DNA from: Odobenus rosmarus divergens
Lineage: Eukaryota; Chordata; Mammalia; Carnivora; Odobenidae
Reading direction: 5' to 3'
DNA: 64,000 bases
Assembly (NCBI RefSeq): GCF_000321225.1
Contig: NW_004450583.1
Location: 460,826-524,825 of the forward strand
Shown: one piece after another, positions 12,476-23,240 of the stretch
How positions within the stretch are numbered: position 1 is the stretch's first letter
How the letters are laid out: each line of letters starts with the position of its first letter
Made by a program: the position numbers and the translations under genes
Notes under the pieces: model-generated
Told to the model about the DNA's origin: nothing
Databases searched by the model: none
The model's input: the letters and a program-made list of their open reading frames with translations, nothing else

Positions 12476-13540
12476 GACTTTTTTCATCTATCCAATGGCT
12501 AGACACATATGATGGGGCATGGATTATTTTTCTAGTCCATTCTTTTTGAGAGTCTTGGCTTGTGGTATTGATCTCAGTCTCAACTCCCATCTACAGCAGC
12601 CCAAGTTCTCTGTTCGTCTAAGACCATTAAAACCCAAGCCCCTAGATTTTGGAGTACTGCTCTTTCCCCTCACACCACCACCCTCCAATAGCAGCTGTTC
12701 AAGAGTTTCAGGTTTCAGTTCCTGCTTTGCTTCTGGAACAAAGGACTGGACCTTTCTTTCTCATGGATTCAATGACACATTTAAAACAGTGTTCCAGTTC
12801 TGCCTTTCCCATCTAACATGCCAGGGAGGAAGGCAATTAGGACACTGATACTCGTCTTATTTGGGGTTGGGAGTGACAGAGAAGCACAAAGCAAAGAAGA
12901 AAGAAGTAGAAAGGAGTGATCAGAGTGTGGATCAGATGGATGCCTCCATGGGTGACCGATTCCCAGCTAGGCCAGAGCTAGGAATCACTTTTCTGGAGCA
13001 GTGCTTCCCAGGAGTCACCGAGAGACTTGTTCCTACATGCAACTTCCTAGGATCCTTCCCTGGCAATCATGAATTTAGTGGTCTAGGGTGGGACTCTGAA
13101 GACTATTTTCTCCCAGAGCCTCAGGTGACTCTTATGGAAAAAAAAAGTTTAGAATGCAACGCTCTAGGATATTCTATGATTCCCAGGACCCACTGCTCTG
13201 GGTCAGGGATCTTGGAATCTGGTTTTTTGGCAGGCATCACAGGAGATGTGCCACTAAAAAAATAACAAAACAAAAAATAAGAGTATAGGTCAAAACAAAA
13301 GCCTTAGACTAGTATATAGGTGTAAGAAGAAAGTATGTCAGAGATAATACAGTGTACTTAGAAACTGTAAAAGTGTGGATACAGAATTCATATATCCATT
13401 TTTTCATTCATTCATTGAACAAACACTTTTTGAGCCCTTTTATGTCCTAGATATTTCTAGGCACTAGACATTCTGAAATAAGTAAGATACAGACCAAATT
13501 TCAAAAAAAGTATACAGAAGCACTGTATTCAGAATTACAG
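12476..13540. other. CFAP70 intron, mostly unrecognised
   Basis: Open frames at 12519-12848 and 12861-13265 (plus) have no recognisable protein and no splice support. Near 13385-13500, CATTCATTGAACAAACACTT resembles an ancient mammalian interspersed repeat. Confidence 0.4.
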
Positions 13541-13543
13541 ATA

Positions 13544-13654
13544 GGGTTGCCAAGTAAAATACAAGATGCCCAATTAAATCTGAATTTCAGATAATCAATG
13601 AATAATTGTTTAGGATAAGTATGTCCCAATTTTTTTTTCTAAATCTGGCAACCC
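13544..13654. mobile_element. 111-bp MITE-like DNA transposon fossil
   Basis: Inverted termini GGGTTGCCA (13544-13552) and TGGCAACCC (13646-13654), flanked by TA on each side, with inner parts partly self-complementary. TA duplication points to a Tc1/mariner-type origin; family not named. Confidence 0.65.
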
Positions 13655-13932
13655 TAAATATAGGAATATTTGGGAAAAGCTCCAACCCAGCTTAGGAGAT
13701 AAGAGCTGCAAAGTTCAGTCAAATGTCAAAAGGGCTTTGATACAAACCGATTAAAGTTAGCAGGCCATGGAGACTGCTGTCAAAAGCAGGAAGGACTCAA
13801 ATTATACCACATTATTCCTAGGTGAAAAAGGTAAGATGTGTTCATTTGTCCCCCAAACCACTACTAAATACCTCAGTATCTCTTTATAACATACTCAACA
13901 TAATTAATACTTTTAGTACCACAAGCACTTAC

Positions 13933-14119
13933 AGAACACAGGTTTGTGGGCAAGGTCATCTAAAGTAATTCCTCCTTCAGGATTGTATTCAAAACTGCTC
14001 ATGAAGTTGTATTTTGCAGTTCCTTCTGGAGAAACCGTAACTTTTGCAGAGTCTCCCAGAACCACTTGATTGAATTCTGCACGAATAAAAGTAACTGGAG
14101 TATCTCCTTTAAAACCTTT
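13933..14119 (-). CDS. CFAP70: CFAP70 exon 3 (residues 22-84)
   Basis: A 187-nt exon reading [20 protein letters not shown] then [20 protein letters not shown] to LAHKPVF. Acceptor TGTCAACAG|AAAGG, donor TTCT|GTAAGTGC, exit phase 1. The next coding exon is not recognisable in 1-13900, so the gene continues past the left edge or its next exon is hidden in LINE-rich sequence. Confidence 0.92.
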
Positions 14120-14149
14120 CTGTTGACAGAAAGATACCACTTTCAATTA

Positions 14150-15090
14150 TACTCAAATAGAGAATTTTCCTACACATCTGGCAACTCATTTTGACTTGAA
14201 CTGCATAGCATTTTTCCATGTTTTCCTAACAAGCTATATCACAAATACAAAAGGGATAGGTAGAAGGTCATTAAACAAACCTAGTCGTAGCTAACTGTAA
14301 CATTCTATTTAAATGCCATTATGTTGGGAATTTTTAAAAATAACTTTTGTGTTTACGTGATTATAAAAGTATACTGTGAAACATTTTAAAAAGTGAGAAA
14401 AGCACACAGGAAAACAAATTACCTGTAATCTCACCCTAACATGCAAGCACTATTAATACTTTAGATTTTCTAGTGCTTCCCTGTGAATATATATATGTGT
14501 GAATATACACACACACACACACACACTTATACATACATCTTTTATACATACCTTTTAAAACAAAGTAGAGATCATTCATTACATCCTGTTTTGGAATGAG
14601 CTATTTGACTTCATAATAGTGAATGAATATTTTGCCATTTCATTATTCTTGTAATTTTTAAGTTACCTCATATTGTAGTTTTATTATTTAAATTCACCAA
14701 ATGAAATTAATCACAAGAGAAACTTTGGAAGAATTCAGATCTTTTTCAGAAGAAAAGGCCTGCTGTCTAGGAAAAGAAAAATCACTTCTTGTTTCACCCA
14801 TTAAATGTAGTATTCAAATTGCCAGGTATTTTACACACATAGTGATGTGACCTGCTGACTATATGGTCTAACAAAAAGGAAAACTGAGAAAGAAATGCCA
14901 TTGCAATGTTAAGACCAGCCAGTCTGGTGTTATAGGAGGGTGCAAAAGCATTCCTCCCACTAATGCTCCCAATACATCTTCATGCAACCTGCAGATAAGA
15001 TATTTGACAGGGAAACCTGAACACAAAGGCAAATATATTTTCAAGAAGAATGAATAAACTAAGAATTCCTCTAATTTCCAAAAATAACTT
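14150..15090. repeat. CFAP70 intron 2 with (AC)n microsatellite
   Basis: An (AC)n tract at about 14508-14526 follows an AT-rich alternating stretch. Nothing else recognised in this intron. Confidence 0.6.
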
Positions 15091-15093
15091 TAC

Positions 15094-15196
15094 CAAGTCA
15101 TATCCATCTGTCACAGTGATCTGCACAGGTCTGCCTGTCGATAACACCTGCTCCATATCAGCAGTTGGGCAAAGTCCCTCTTGTCTTCTTTGGTCT
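15094..15196 (-). CDS. CFAP70: CFAP70 exon 2 (start codon, residues 1-21)
   Basis: Cilia- and flagella-associated protein 70, an axonemal protein with C-terminal TPR repeats (not in this window). ATG at 15156-15154 reads MEQVLSTGRPVQITVTDGYD then L. Acceptor GTTTACAG|AGACC at 15196, donor TTG|GTAAAG at 15094. The 40 nt before the ATG are leader. Identity comes from recognising the N-terminus and from synteny next to ANXA7. Confidence 0.92.
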
Positions 15197-16437
15197 CTGT
15201 AAACATAATGAATCAACCTGTTCCCTCAAGGACCACAGCTGCAGAAGTACCCACATTACATAATAACCAATACTAGGGGAGAACCTAAGAAAATGCCATT
15301 GCTAGTCCAGCATTGTCCAGCATTGTTTTTTGCCCTTTCCAACCTTTGCTGATAGAGCCTTACAGAGCTGGTCACAAGGATTCCATCAGTTAGTGCTAAC
15401 ATGATCTCTATGCATATAACTAACCCATCAAGCACAAATCATTCCAAGACGAAGAGGGTAGGAATGTCATCTCCCTTACTTCCCCCATCTTTCATAGTAT
15501 TCCTTGATAGACTTTATGTGCAAAGCTCCCCTCAAAGTTTACTTAATCTCTCACTTTTACAAAAATATACTTCGATAACAGGAAATAAACAGCCATATAG
15601 AATAATGGTTAGTCCACCAGCAAAAGTTCGGACATACGTCTTATTTAGTCAGAGATATCTTCTAATTATTTTACAACACTAAGGACACAATTTCAAAAAT
15701 AAACTGGATACGTTTAAGAAAGATTTCTGCCTCAATTCAAATTGGAACTTAAGGCAATTCAAACGTTTACCGAGGACATACTATGTGTATCTAGGACTGG
15801 TGGTACAAAAAAAGAAGGCAATACTTTGCTGTCCCCAGGCTTTATAATTATTCTGCCTCTTCTCAGCTACTCCCTCACTTTCAGTCATCTAAACATCTCA
15901 GATCATTTGTTCAACACCATGTCTCCAGGCTCATTCTGGGCCAAAGTGACTGACAATTCTCTTATAAAATTCACATTAGAAATTACCTTTTACATTACTC
16001 CCGTTCTTTTCTTTTCAATAGTACCACATGAATTAGGCCTTCACTAGCCTGACCCTGGACAAAAGTCTATAATTTCTCTGAGCCTCAGTTTCACCTTCTG
16101 TAAAAAAGATAATATAAATTCTGGTGTTTCACATTTGTTGTGAATATCCACTAAAATAGTAAAACTGCTTCACCTATGAAGTAGGGCACAAATGGTATTA
16201 TTAATGTGCACTGTTTTTCTGAATGCTCAATTACTCCCTTCAAGACAAGTAATCTCACTCATATTTACAGCCCGAGTGCCCGGCACTATGCATTGTCTTA
16301 GCAGGATATTTATTGTATAATGAATGCAAGAAATCTGGCTGGTTACTTATGGTCAGGGCAGTCAGGTGGGGGGGGGCTCCTGTTGCACCCAAGAGACATG
16401 CATTTCTTGTCATATTGCTCATATGAAAATGAAAGGG
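15197..16437. other. CFAP70 intron 1, with MIR fragment
   Basis: 16050-16110 (TTTCTCTGAGCCTCAGTTTC, then ACCTTCTGTAAAA) matches the MIR core. The remainder shows nothing I can name. Confidence 0.5.
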
Positions 16438-16548
16438 AGGGGTACCTGGCTGGCTCAGCTGGAGGAGCATAAGACTCTTGCTTTGAGGGTTTTAAGTTCG
16501 AGACCCGCGTTGAGTGCAGAGATTAACAAAAACAAAATCTTTCAAACA
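16438..16548 (+). mobile_element. Short-form carnivore tRNA SINE
   Basis: GTACCTGGCTGGCTCAGCTG head, then GTTGAGTGCAGAGATTAAC and an A-rich tail. Confidence 0.85.
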
Positions 16549-16590
16549 AAAGAAAATGCAAGGAACAGTCACGTCAGAAACAGGTTGGAT

Positions 16591-16778
16591 GGGGGCGCCT
16601 GGGTGGCTCAGTCCTTAAGCGTCTGCCTTCGGCTCAGGTCATGGTCCCAGGGTCCTGGGATCGAGCCCCTCATCGGGCTCCTGCTCAGCGGGAAACCTGC
16701 TTCTCCTCTCCCACTCCCCCTGATGTGTTCCCTCTCTCGCTGTGTCTCTGTCAAATAAATAAAATCCTAAAAAAAAAA
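16591..16778 (+). mobile_element. Carnivore tRNA SINE with perfect 13-bp duplication
   Basis: AAACAGGTTGGAT at 16578-16590 and 16779-16791. Sits in the inferred CFAP70 intron 1, about 320 bp inside the donor. Confidence 0.94.
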
Positions 16779-17125
16779 AAACAGGTTGGATAATACGACG
16801 GATGGGGTGTCGTCTGGAGACAGCGGCGCAGTGTGGACCTACTGCAGGGTATCTGGGGCAAAGCCGGAAGGGGGTCTAAGCCCGGCTTCAAGTGGGAGGC
16901 CTGGGGTTGGCAGGAGCCTCGGTGCTTAGCGGGGTCGGTGGCCTTTAGGTCCGTACCAGAGTGCCCTGTGTGCTGCGGCCTTGAGTTTCTGCCCAGCTGT
17001 AGCTCAGAAGAGACTGAGGAGACGGGGTGTGGTCGCAGGGCCACGGTGGGGAGGCCGGGAGCAGAGGGTTTTCGGAGGAGTTTGGACACGCCTGTCTTAC
17101 CTGAGGCTGCCGCAAATGTGTTATG

Positions 17126-17139
17126 CGCAACTATAGCAA
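17126..17139. promoter_or_regulatory. Paired GCAAC half-sites (possible RFX/X-box half-sites)
   Basis: GCAACTATAGCAAC holds two direct GCAAC units. RFX X-boxes pair GTTGC with GCAAC inverted; here the units are direct, so at best two half-sites. Worth noting because CFAP70 is a ciliary gene. Confidence 0.35.
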
Positions 17140-17148
17140 CTAATTACC

Positions 17149-17158
17149 TCTCGCGAGA
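17149..17158. promoter_or_regulatory. TCTCGCGAGA palindrome (ZBTB33/Kaiso-type core element)
   Basis: An exact 10-bp palindrome in the CFAP70 promoter. In mammals this motif is a known bidirectional core promoter element bound by ZBTB33 and others. Function here is inferred. Confidence 0.6.
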
Positions 17159-17261
17159 ATTTAGTTCTGGCAATCACAAGTTTATCCCAAGACTCGCGAT
17201 AAAGTTTTCGGGGAGGAAAACAGCGGTTCGGAAGGTTTCTGCGCACGCGCTCTGGAACCGT

Positions 17262-17271
17262 GCGCATGCGC
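17262..17271. promoter_or_regulatory. NRF1-type site GCGCATGCGC
   Basis: An exact palindromic NRF1 consensus about 100 bp from the TCTCGCGAGA element, in a CpG-rich promoter. Binding is inferred. Confidence 0.6.
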
Positions 17272-17508
17272 GGCAGGCTCCCTGCTCTAGGTCACTTTGT
17301 CCGCAGGTGCAACTTCCCCTTGGCATAAGCCCTGAGTTTTACAACTTTTGATCTTGTTTTCTCAACCCCTTTCTTTCAATATCCATACATAAATAGGAGA
17401 AAAACCAAGAGGAAATTTAGTTAAAATAAAAGCCTTTACTACACGGTTTTGAAAACAGGTATTTTAAATCCTTCTCCATGAAAAATGCAGATTAACAGTA
17501 TTTTAAAG

Positions 17509-17838
17509 TGACCCTCTATGCTAAACGAAGTAAGTCAAATACCATATGATTTCAGTCATATATGGAATTTAAGAAACGTAAACGATGAACATGGTGGGGG
17601 AAGAGCAAACCATAAAACAGACTCTTAACTGTAGAAGAACACACTGAAGGTTGCTGGAAGGGAGGGGGACCTGGCGGTGGCGAAGGGATGAGTTAAATGG
17701 ATGACGGGTATTAAGAAGTACAATGTTGTGATGAGCACTGCATGTTCTATGCAAGTGATGATCACTAAATCCTACACCTGAAACTAACATTACACTGTAT
17801 GTTAACTAACTGGAATTTAAATAAAAACTTGGGAAAAA
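17509..17838 (+). mobile_element. LINE-1 3' end
   Basis: CATATGATTTCAGTCATATA, ORF2 end and 3' UTR, then CTACACCTGAAACTAACATT and an A tail. Confidence 0.85.
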
Positions 17839-17939
17839 AAAACTGAGCTTCTCATATACTGTTAGACTGTAAAACAGTCCTAGTGCTCAATACTTACACA
17901 ATAAACAGCCTTGAAGTATATGATATTAATCCAAACTTT

Positions 17940-18240
17940 TAATACGTTCCAAACTCAACATTAGAGTTCTGGAATAGTAAACTACAATACCAAAACATGG
18001 AAACAACCGAAATGCCCATCAATGGAAGAGTGAATAAACTGATATGTATGATATATATATATATATTCACAAAATAGCATATTACAAAGCAGTCTAAATG
18101 AATTATAGCTACTACCTGGATTAATCTTAGCAATATACATATTTTCAAATGTTGCAATGTTAAGAGCCAGCTTGAAGAGCCACTGGCCAAATCAGACAAT
18201 TTGGGAATCAAAATAATGTTAATGGATTACAATCTGTTGA
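17940..18240 (+). mobile_element. Old LINE-1 3'-end fragment
   Basis: CATGGAAACAACCGAAATGC then CCATCAATGGAAGAGTGAAT is the ORF2 C-terminal signature. Includes an (AT)n run near 18053-18066. Confidence 0.6.
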
Positions 18241-18683
18241 GTAAAATAGGAATCTACAAGTTCACATTGATATAAATAAATGGAGAGAAAGGAAAACTCT
18301 AACAGTAAAATGCCAATCTAATAAGACAAAGAAAATGATGGAAATAGAGAATTACTATTTGGCACCCACTATAGAGGTAGATGATTCAGGCAGGAGTCTG
18401 CAGTGGATGGTAAGGTTGATGGGAGGAAGTTTGATGAGAAGATATTGGCATGATTTTGGAATACTAATCAATTACAGAGGAGAAATGGTGAAATGAAGAA
18501 ACCAACAAGATCATGTGATTAAGGTTAAGCACCAGGGTTGGGAGGAGTCTACATTGCATGCCTCCTGTTGAGACTCACTGGGAAAAGCAAAGCATCATTT
18601 TGTTGTGTTCCTGCCATCAGAGGGACTCAGGTTGTAGGCCACCCTATTGAAAGTAAATGCTATACTCTTTAAAACTTTCAAAG
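18241..18683. other. Intergenic, nothing recognised
   Basis: No gene-like frame and no repeat I can name. Confidence 0.4.
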
Positions 18684-18685
18684 AC

Positions 18686-18791
18686 TGGCTCCCTGCTCTG
18701 CGGGGAGGCTGGTTCTCCCTCTCCCACTCCCCAGGCTTGTGTTCCCTGTCTGTCAAATAAATAAAATCTTAAAAAATAATAATAATAATAA
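18686..18791 (+). mobile_element. 5'-truncated carnivore SINE (first of a tandem pair)
   Basis: Starts inside the body (GGCTCCCTGCTCTGCGGGGA), ends with an (AAT)n tail running straight into the next SINE. Confidence 0.85.
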
Positions 18792-18985
18792 GGGACACCT
18801 GGGTGGCTCAGTCGTTAAGCGTCTGCCTTTGGCTCAGGTCATGATCCCAGGGTCCTGGGATTGAGTCCCACATCAGGCTCCCTGCTCTGTGGGGAGCCTG
18901 CTTCTCCCTCTCCCACTCCCCCTGCTTGTGTTCCCTCTCTTGCTGTGTCTGTCAAATAAATACATAAAATCTTTAGAAAAAATTG
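18792..18985 (+). mobile_element. Carnivore tRNA SINE (second of a tandem pair)
   Basis: Full head GGACACCTGGGTGGCTCAG. TCAAAGAC flanks the outer ends of the pair (18678-18685 and 18986-18993). Confidence 0.9.
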
Positions 18986-19036
18986 TCAAAGACATAAAAG
19001 ATGGGGAACTATTCCAAATTAAAGGACTATTGGACA

Positions 19037-19222
19037 GGCGCACCTGGGTAGCTCAGATGGTTAAGCATCTGCCTTCGGCTCAGGTCATGATCCCAGAGTC
19101 CTGGGATGGAGCCCCACGTCCAGCTCCTGGCTCAGCAGGAAGCCTGCTTCTCCCTCTGCCTCTCCCCCTGCTCGTGCTCTCTCTGTTATCTCTGTGTCTC
19201 AAATGAATAAAATCTTAAAAAA
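19037..19222 (+). mobile_element. Carnivore tRNA SINE
   Basis: Duplication AAAGGACTATTGGACA (left) and AAAAGACTATTGAACA (right). Confidence 0.92.
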
Positions 19223-20339
19223 AAAAGACTATTGAACATAAAGGACATGAAGATACATGACAACTAAATGCAAAATGTATTCCTGTATAGTATTTTGGAC
19301 CAGAAGAGAGACATTGTTGGGACAGTAGGCAAAATTTGAATGGCCTCAATGGATTGGATGGTAGTGCACCAAAATTGATTTTCTGATATGGAAGATTGTT
19401 TGCTTTTATGTAGGAGGCTGTCCCTGTTAGGGGAAAATACACATCGGAGTGTTTAGAAGTAATGGAACATCATGTCTGCGGTTTGCTCTGTCAATCCTTA
19501 AAATGTCCAGAAAGACTAACAATAAAGAATATACACATGTGCACGTATGCACACACACACATACATAGTGAGCAATGAAGCAATAAAAAGTTAATTATAT
19601 GAGAATCTGGGTGAAAGGCACATTAAAATTCTTTGCACTGTTTTGGCAACTTTTCTGTACATTTACAATTATTTCAGTAGCTACACACACACACACACCA
19701 CTCTCCATGGAAATGTCTGAGGATACAGAATTACCAGATCCAAATTTTAAAAATAAGTTTTATTTCTGCTATAAACATATTAAAATTATAAAAATTAAGA
19801 AAAGATCTTTTAAAGGTTGCAGTGTTTTAATTTAAAAAAAAATAAGATGTATGGAACTATTAAGTAAGGCATTTCTCTCTGGATTTTTTTCCCAGGTGAG
19901 GGCTGTGAGTGAATTTGCACTGAGATAGCCATCCTACCTTGTGCATGAAATGCTTTTCTACGTAATAAGTAAGGGCTAGGGCCAAGTCTTTGGTAGGGAA
20001 CTAGATTACTCATGATGCCTAGGCATGAAAGGGTAAGTACAGGTGTCATTTCCTTAAACATAATTAAACACTGTCAATAGACAATGACAGTGTACAGTGC
20101 CTGAGGGCAAACCCTTGTGTTCTAGTTCTTTTATTCTCCTGGAATGCTTAGCAGTGGCCACTCTGAACTTCCTATAGTCCTTACAAGGAAAGGCATTCAA
20201 ATGTTTTTTTGACTGATTTAAAACCTCAACTTCATAAGAAAACATGGAAAAGACCCTCTTTAATGCTACAGAAAATACAACAGTACTGAGTATCAGAATT
20301 AAATCATCTACACACACAAACGAATTTGGGGGCAAAAAA
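19223..20339. repeat. Intergenic with short AC tracts
   Basis: (CA)n at about 19551-19561 and 19684-19698. No gene-like frame; nothing else named. Confidence 0.4.
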
Positions 20340-20534
20340 AGCTATAATACCTAATAAAATTCAAACTCTTTAGTTTGGGTTTCAAAGACCTCCACTAAAT
20401 GACTATCACAACAAACTCCTTTCTCATTACTCCAAAAGACTCGTTTCTAATTAGCTAATCTGTTATTTCCAATTTATTTCTGATAGCATCCAATAATACA
20501 ATCAAATGTATTGCTCACCCTCAAACTGATTTAC
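20340..20534. mobile_element. L2-type ancient LINE fragment (left part)
   Basis: TTTCAAAGACCTCCACTAAA and ACTCCTTTCTCATTACTCC fit the L2 pattern. It appears to resume near 22.7 kb beyond the LINE-1 insertion. Confidence 0.45.
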
Positions 20535-21137
20535 AGTCAAAGCAATCACTATCAACAACCCAGGTATTTTTTTTGCAGAAATTGACAAGCTGATTCTAAA
20601 ATTCGTGTGGAAATGCAAGAGAGCCAGAATAGCAAACACAATCTTGAAAAAGAACACAGTTGGAGGACTCACACTTCCCAATTTCTAACTTATTACAAAG
20701 CTACAATTATCAAGTAATTAAGTACAGCTTAATCAAAACATAAGGATAAATGTACAAATGGAATGGAAAGTTCAGAAATAAAACTTTGTCTTTATGGTCA
20801 GTGATCTCTGGCAAGACTGCCATGACCATTCAGTGGGGGAAAGAACAGTCTTTTCAACAAATGATTGTAGGACAACCATATATCCGAATGCAAAAGAAGT
20901 TGGACACCTACCTCACCATATGTAAAAATGAACTAAAAATGTCAAAGACCTAAATATAAGAGCTAAAACCATAAAAATATTAGAAGACAACATATGAGTA
21001 AATCATGCTAAGCTTTCATTAGACAATGGTTTCTTAGACATGACACTAAAAGCACAAGTGACCGAAGAATAGAAAAATTGGACGTCATCAGAATTTTAAA
21101 CATTTGTGCATCAAAGGACACCAAAAAAGGTAAAAAA

Positions 21138-21245
21138 GGGGCACCTGGCTGGCTCAGTTAGTAGAGCATGCAACTCTTGATCTTGGGGTTGTGAGTTTGA
21201 ACCCATGTCGGGTGTAGAGATTTTTTTTTTAACTTTTTTTAAAGT
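21138..21245 (+). mobile_element. Short-form carnivore tRNA SINE
   Basis: GGCACCTGGCTGGCTCAGTT head, GGGTGTAGAGATTTTTTTTT end; inside LINE-1 ORF2. Confidence 0.85.
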
Positions 21246-21294
21246 AAAGTAAAAAGGCAATCCACAGAATGGGAGAAAATATTTGGAAATCTAT

Positions 21295-21819
21295 ATTGAG
21301 TGGATATATGTTTTGTGTATTATGTTTTTCTATCTTAAAAAACTTTTCTGACTGGGAAGTGACTACTTCCTCCCTGGTATGCCCATTCATTGAGATAACA
21401 AAGGTCCCAGCAAGGAGCATGCCTTTGATATACAAACTAACCCATCCAGAGCCATACCTCCTATATCAGGCCCTCATCACAGGAGGCAATATTCCTCTGC
21501 CTTAATTATCCCAGGGCCCCCCATTTGAGGACATTAGAGACCACTCATGTAGCCCAAATACTCACAAAATTACTCAAACTAGCCAATAATGAACTGTTTG
21601 CCCTGTCCTGCTTTGCCTTTCCAGAAACCCCACTAAAGGTCATGGTCTAAGCATTCCCCTGGGCCTCCTGACCACCCTGGTGTTTTTCCCATGTGGCCCT
21701 GTATGTGCAGTGCTTCTTGTCTCTAGGATGTTTGAGTATAATAAATTGTTTTCCTGAGCCTCTCCTGTGTATGCTGTGGCTGCACCTAAACTAACCATTT
21801 CATAAAAGAACAGAGAACA
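21295..21819 (+). mobile_element. Solo-LTR-like insertion in LINE-1
   Basis: About 520 bp unlike LINE-1, interrupting it between ATTTGGAAATC and AAATCATGAAAGG. It holds AATAAA-type signal TATAATAAATTG (about 21739-21750) followed by CCTGAGCCTCTCCTGTGT, a pattern seen in gammaretrovirus-like LTRs. Ends near TG...CA with AAATC on each side. No internal viral genes are present. Family unresolved. Confidence 0.4.
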
Positions 21820-22699
21820 AAATCATGAAAGGATCTACTATACAGAATAATATATAAAAAACCCTTACAACTCAACAATAAAGAGACAACCCAATTTTAA
21901 AATGGACAAAGTATTAAAAGACATTTTTCCAAAGATAATGCAAATGGACAATAAGCACAAGAAAACAGTCATTAGGAAAATGCACATCAAAGCCTTAAGA
22001 AGTCACTTCACATCCACTAGGATGGCTATAATCAAAGAGACAGATAATGATAGTGTTGGGTTAGGATGAAGAGAAATTGGAAGCTGGGTTCACTGCTAGT
22101 AGGACTGTAAAATGGTGCAGCTGTTTTGGAAAACAGTTTGGCAGATCCTCAAAAAGTTAAACATAAAGATACTGTGATCCAGCAATTCCACTCCTAGTTC
22201 TAAAGCCAAGAGAACTGCAAACACATGTCCACACAAAAACTTGTACATAAATATTCACAGCAGCATTATTCATAATAGTCAAAAGGTGAAAACAACCCAA
22301 ATGTCCATCAACTGATGCATGGACAAAAAAATGTATGTCCTTATAGTGGATTATTCAGCCATAAAACAGAATAAAGTATTGACTCACACTACAACGCAGC
22401 TAACTGAAAGAAGCCAGACATAAGGGCCACATATTGAATGATTCCATTTATATGAAAAGCCCAAAATAGGTAAATCCATAAAAACACAAAGTAGATTGGT
22501 GATTGCCAGGGGCTGGACAGAAGGAGGGGGAATGAGGAGTGGCTACTGGTAGGCCTAGAGTTTCTTTTTGGATGATGAAACTGTTCCAAATTGATTATGG
22601 TGATGATTGCACAATCTGAATATGCTAAAAACTGCTGAAGTGTACACTTTAAAAAGGTGAATGGTATATAAATTATATCTCAATTTTCAAAAAGTTGAA

Positions 22700-23240
22700 A
22701 AATATATTGCTCATATCTTTTCTTTCCTTAATACCTTACCCCCACTTCTCGTATTACCAAATCCCATCAGTTACTTTTTCAAAATCTGCATCAAAACTCA
22801 CCTTTTTCAATGAAACTACTTCAAAGTAATTAACATCCATCTTAACTCATTATCCTTCTACCCATATATCTTGCCTTCACTACAACTGTACAGAGAGAGG
22901 TCTCTCTCTCTTAGAGTAAGGTTGTATCCTATACCACCTTATATGCCCCTTGGTATTTACACAAAACCAATGTTCATTGAACTATAATTGATATTTGCTG
23001 TTCTTCTCAATTCTGAGTATAAGCATTCAGCAAATCTGTATTATATTTCTGCTTTGTGCTGGGAAGCTTCACACAAAGAACAAATAGGGTTCTCATCCTC
23101 AGCAGAATTTATCATCTAGTATTTACAATTTTTTTATCTTAATTTTTGTTTAGAGCCCCCAGTATATTACAAACCTCCTTCCTTTGTGTTTCTCCTGACT
23201 ACCTGTTATAATGTTCAATATATTCAATAAGTAATTGCTC
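22700..23240. mobile_element. L2-type ancient LINE fragment (right part)
   Basis: AAAACTCACCTTTTTCAATG, then AAACTACTTCAAAG resembles the L2 3' region. Identification is tentative. Confidence 0.4.

Larger units (their letters stand above)
17101..17290 (-). promoter_or_regulatory. CFAP70: Probable CFAP70 non-coding exon 1 and core promoter
   Basis: A consensus donor CTCAG|GTAAGA on the minus strand at 17101/17100 precedes the coding exon by 1.9 kb. Within the next 170 bp upstream lie a palindromic TCTCGCGAGA (17149-17158), a perfect NRF1-type GCGCATGCGC (17262-17271) and a second GCGCACGCGC (17241-17250). The region is CpG-rich with no TATA box. This is the expected position for the 5' end of a minus-strand CFAP70. 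The start site is inferred. Confidence 0.6.
20535..22690 (+). mobile_element. LINE-1 ORF2 and 3' end, broken by LTR-like block and SINE
   Basis: Plus-strand ORF2 segments (AATTGACAAGCTGATTCTAA; CATCAGAATTTTAAACATTT; AGAATGGGAGAAAATATTTG) continue at 21.82 kb (CTTACAACTCAACAATAAAG) to GTACACTTTAAAAAGGTGAA. No intact frame. Confidence 0.85.

Noticed and set aside
12519..13265. Two long plus-strand open frames (109 and 134 residues)
   Set aside because: No known protein, no splice context, and they lie in a minus-strand gene's intron next to LINE debris.
16324..16758. 144-residue plus-strand open frame and similar frames with GAWVAQSL or [14 protein letters not shown] text
   Set aside because: These are translations of carnivore SINEs, repeated at many places in the window.
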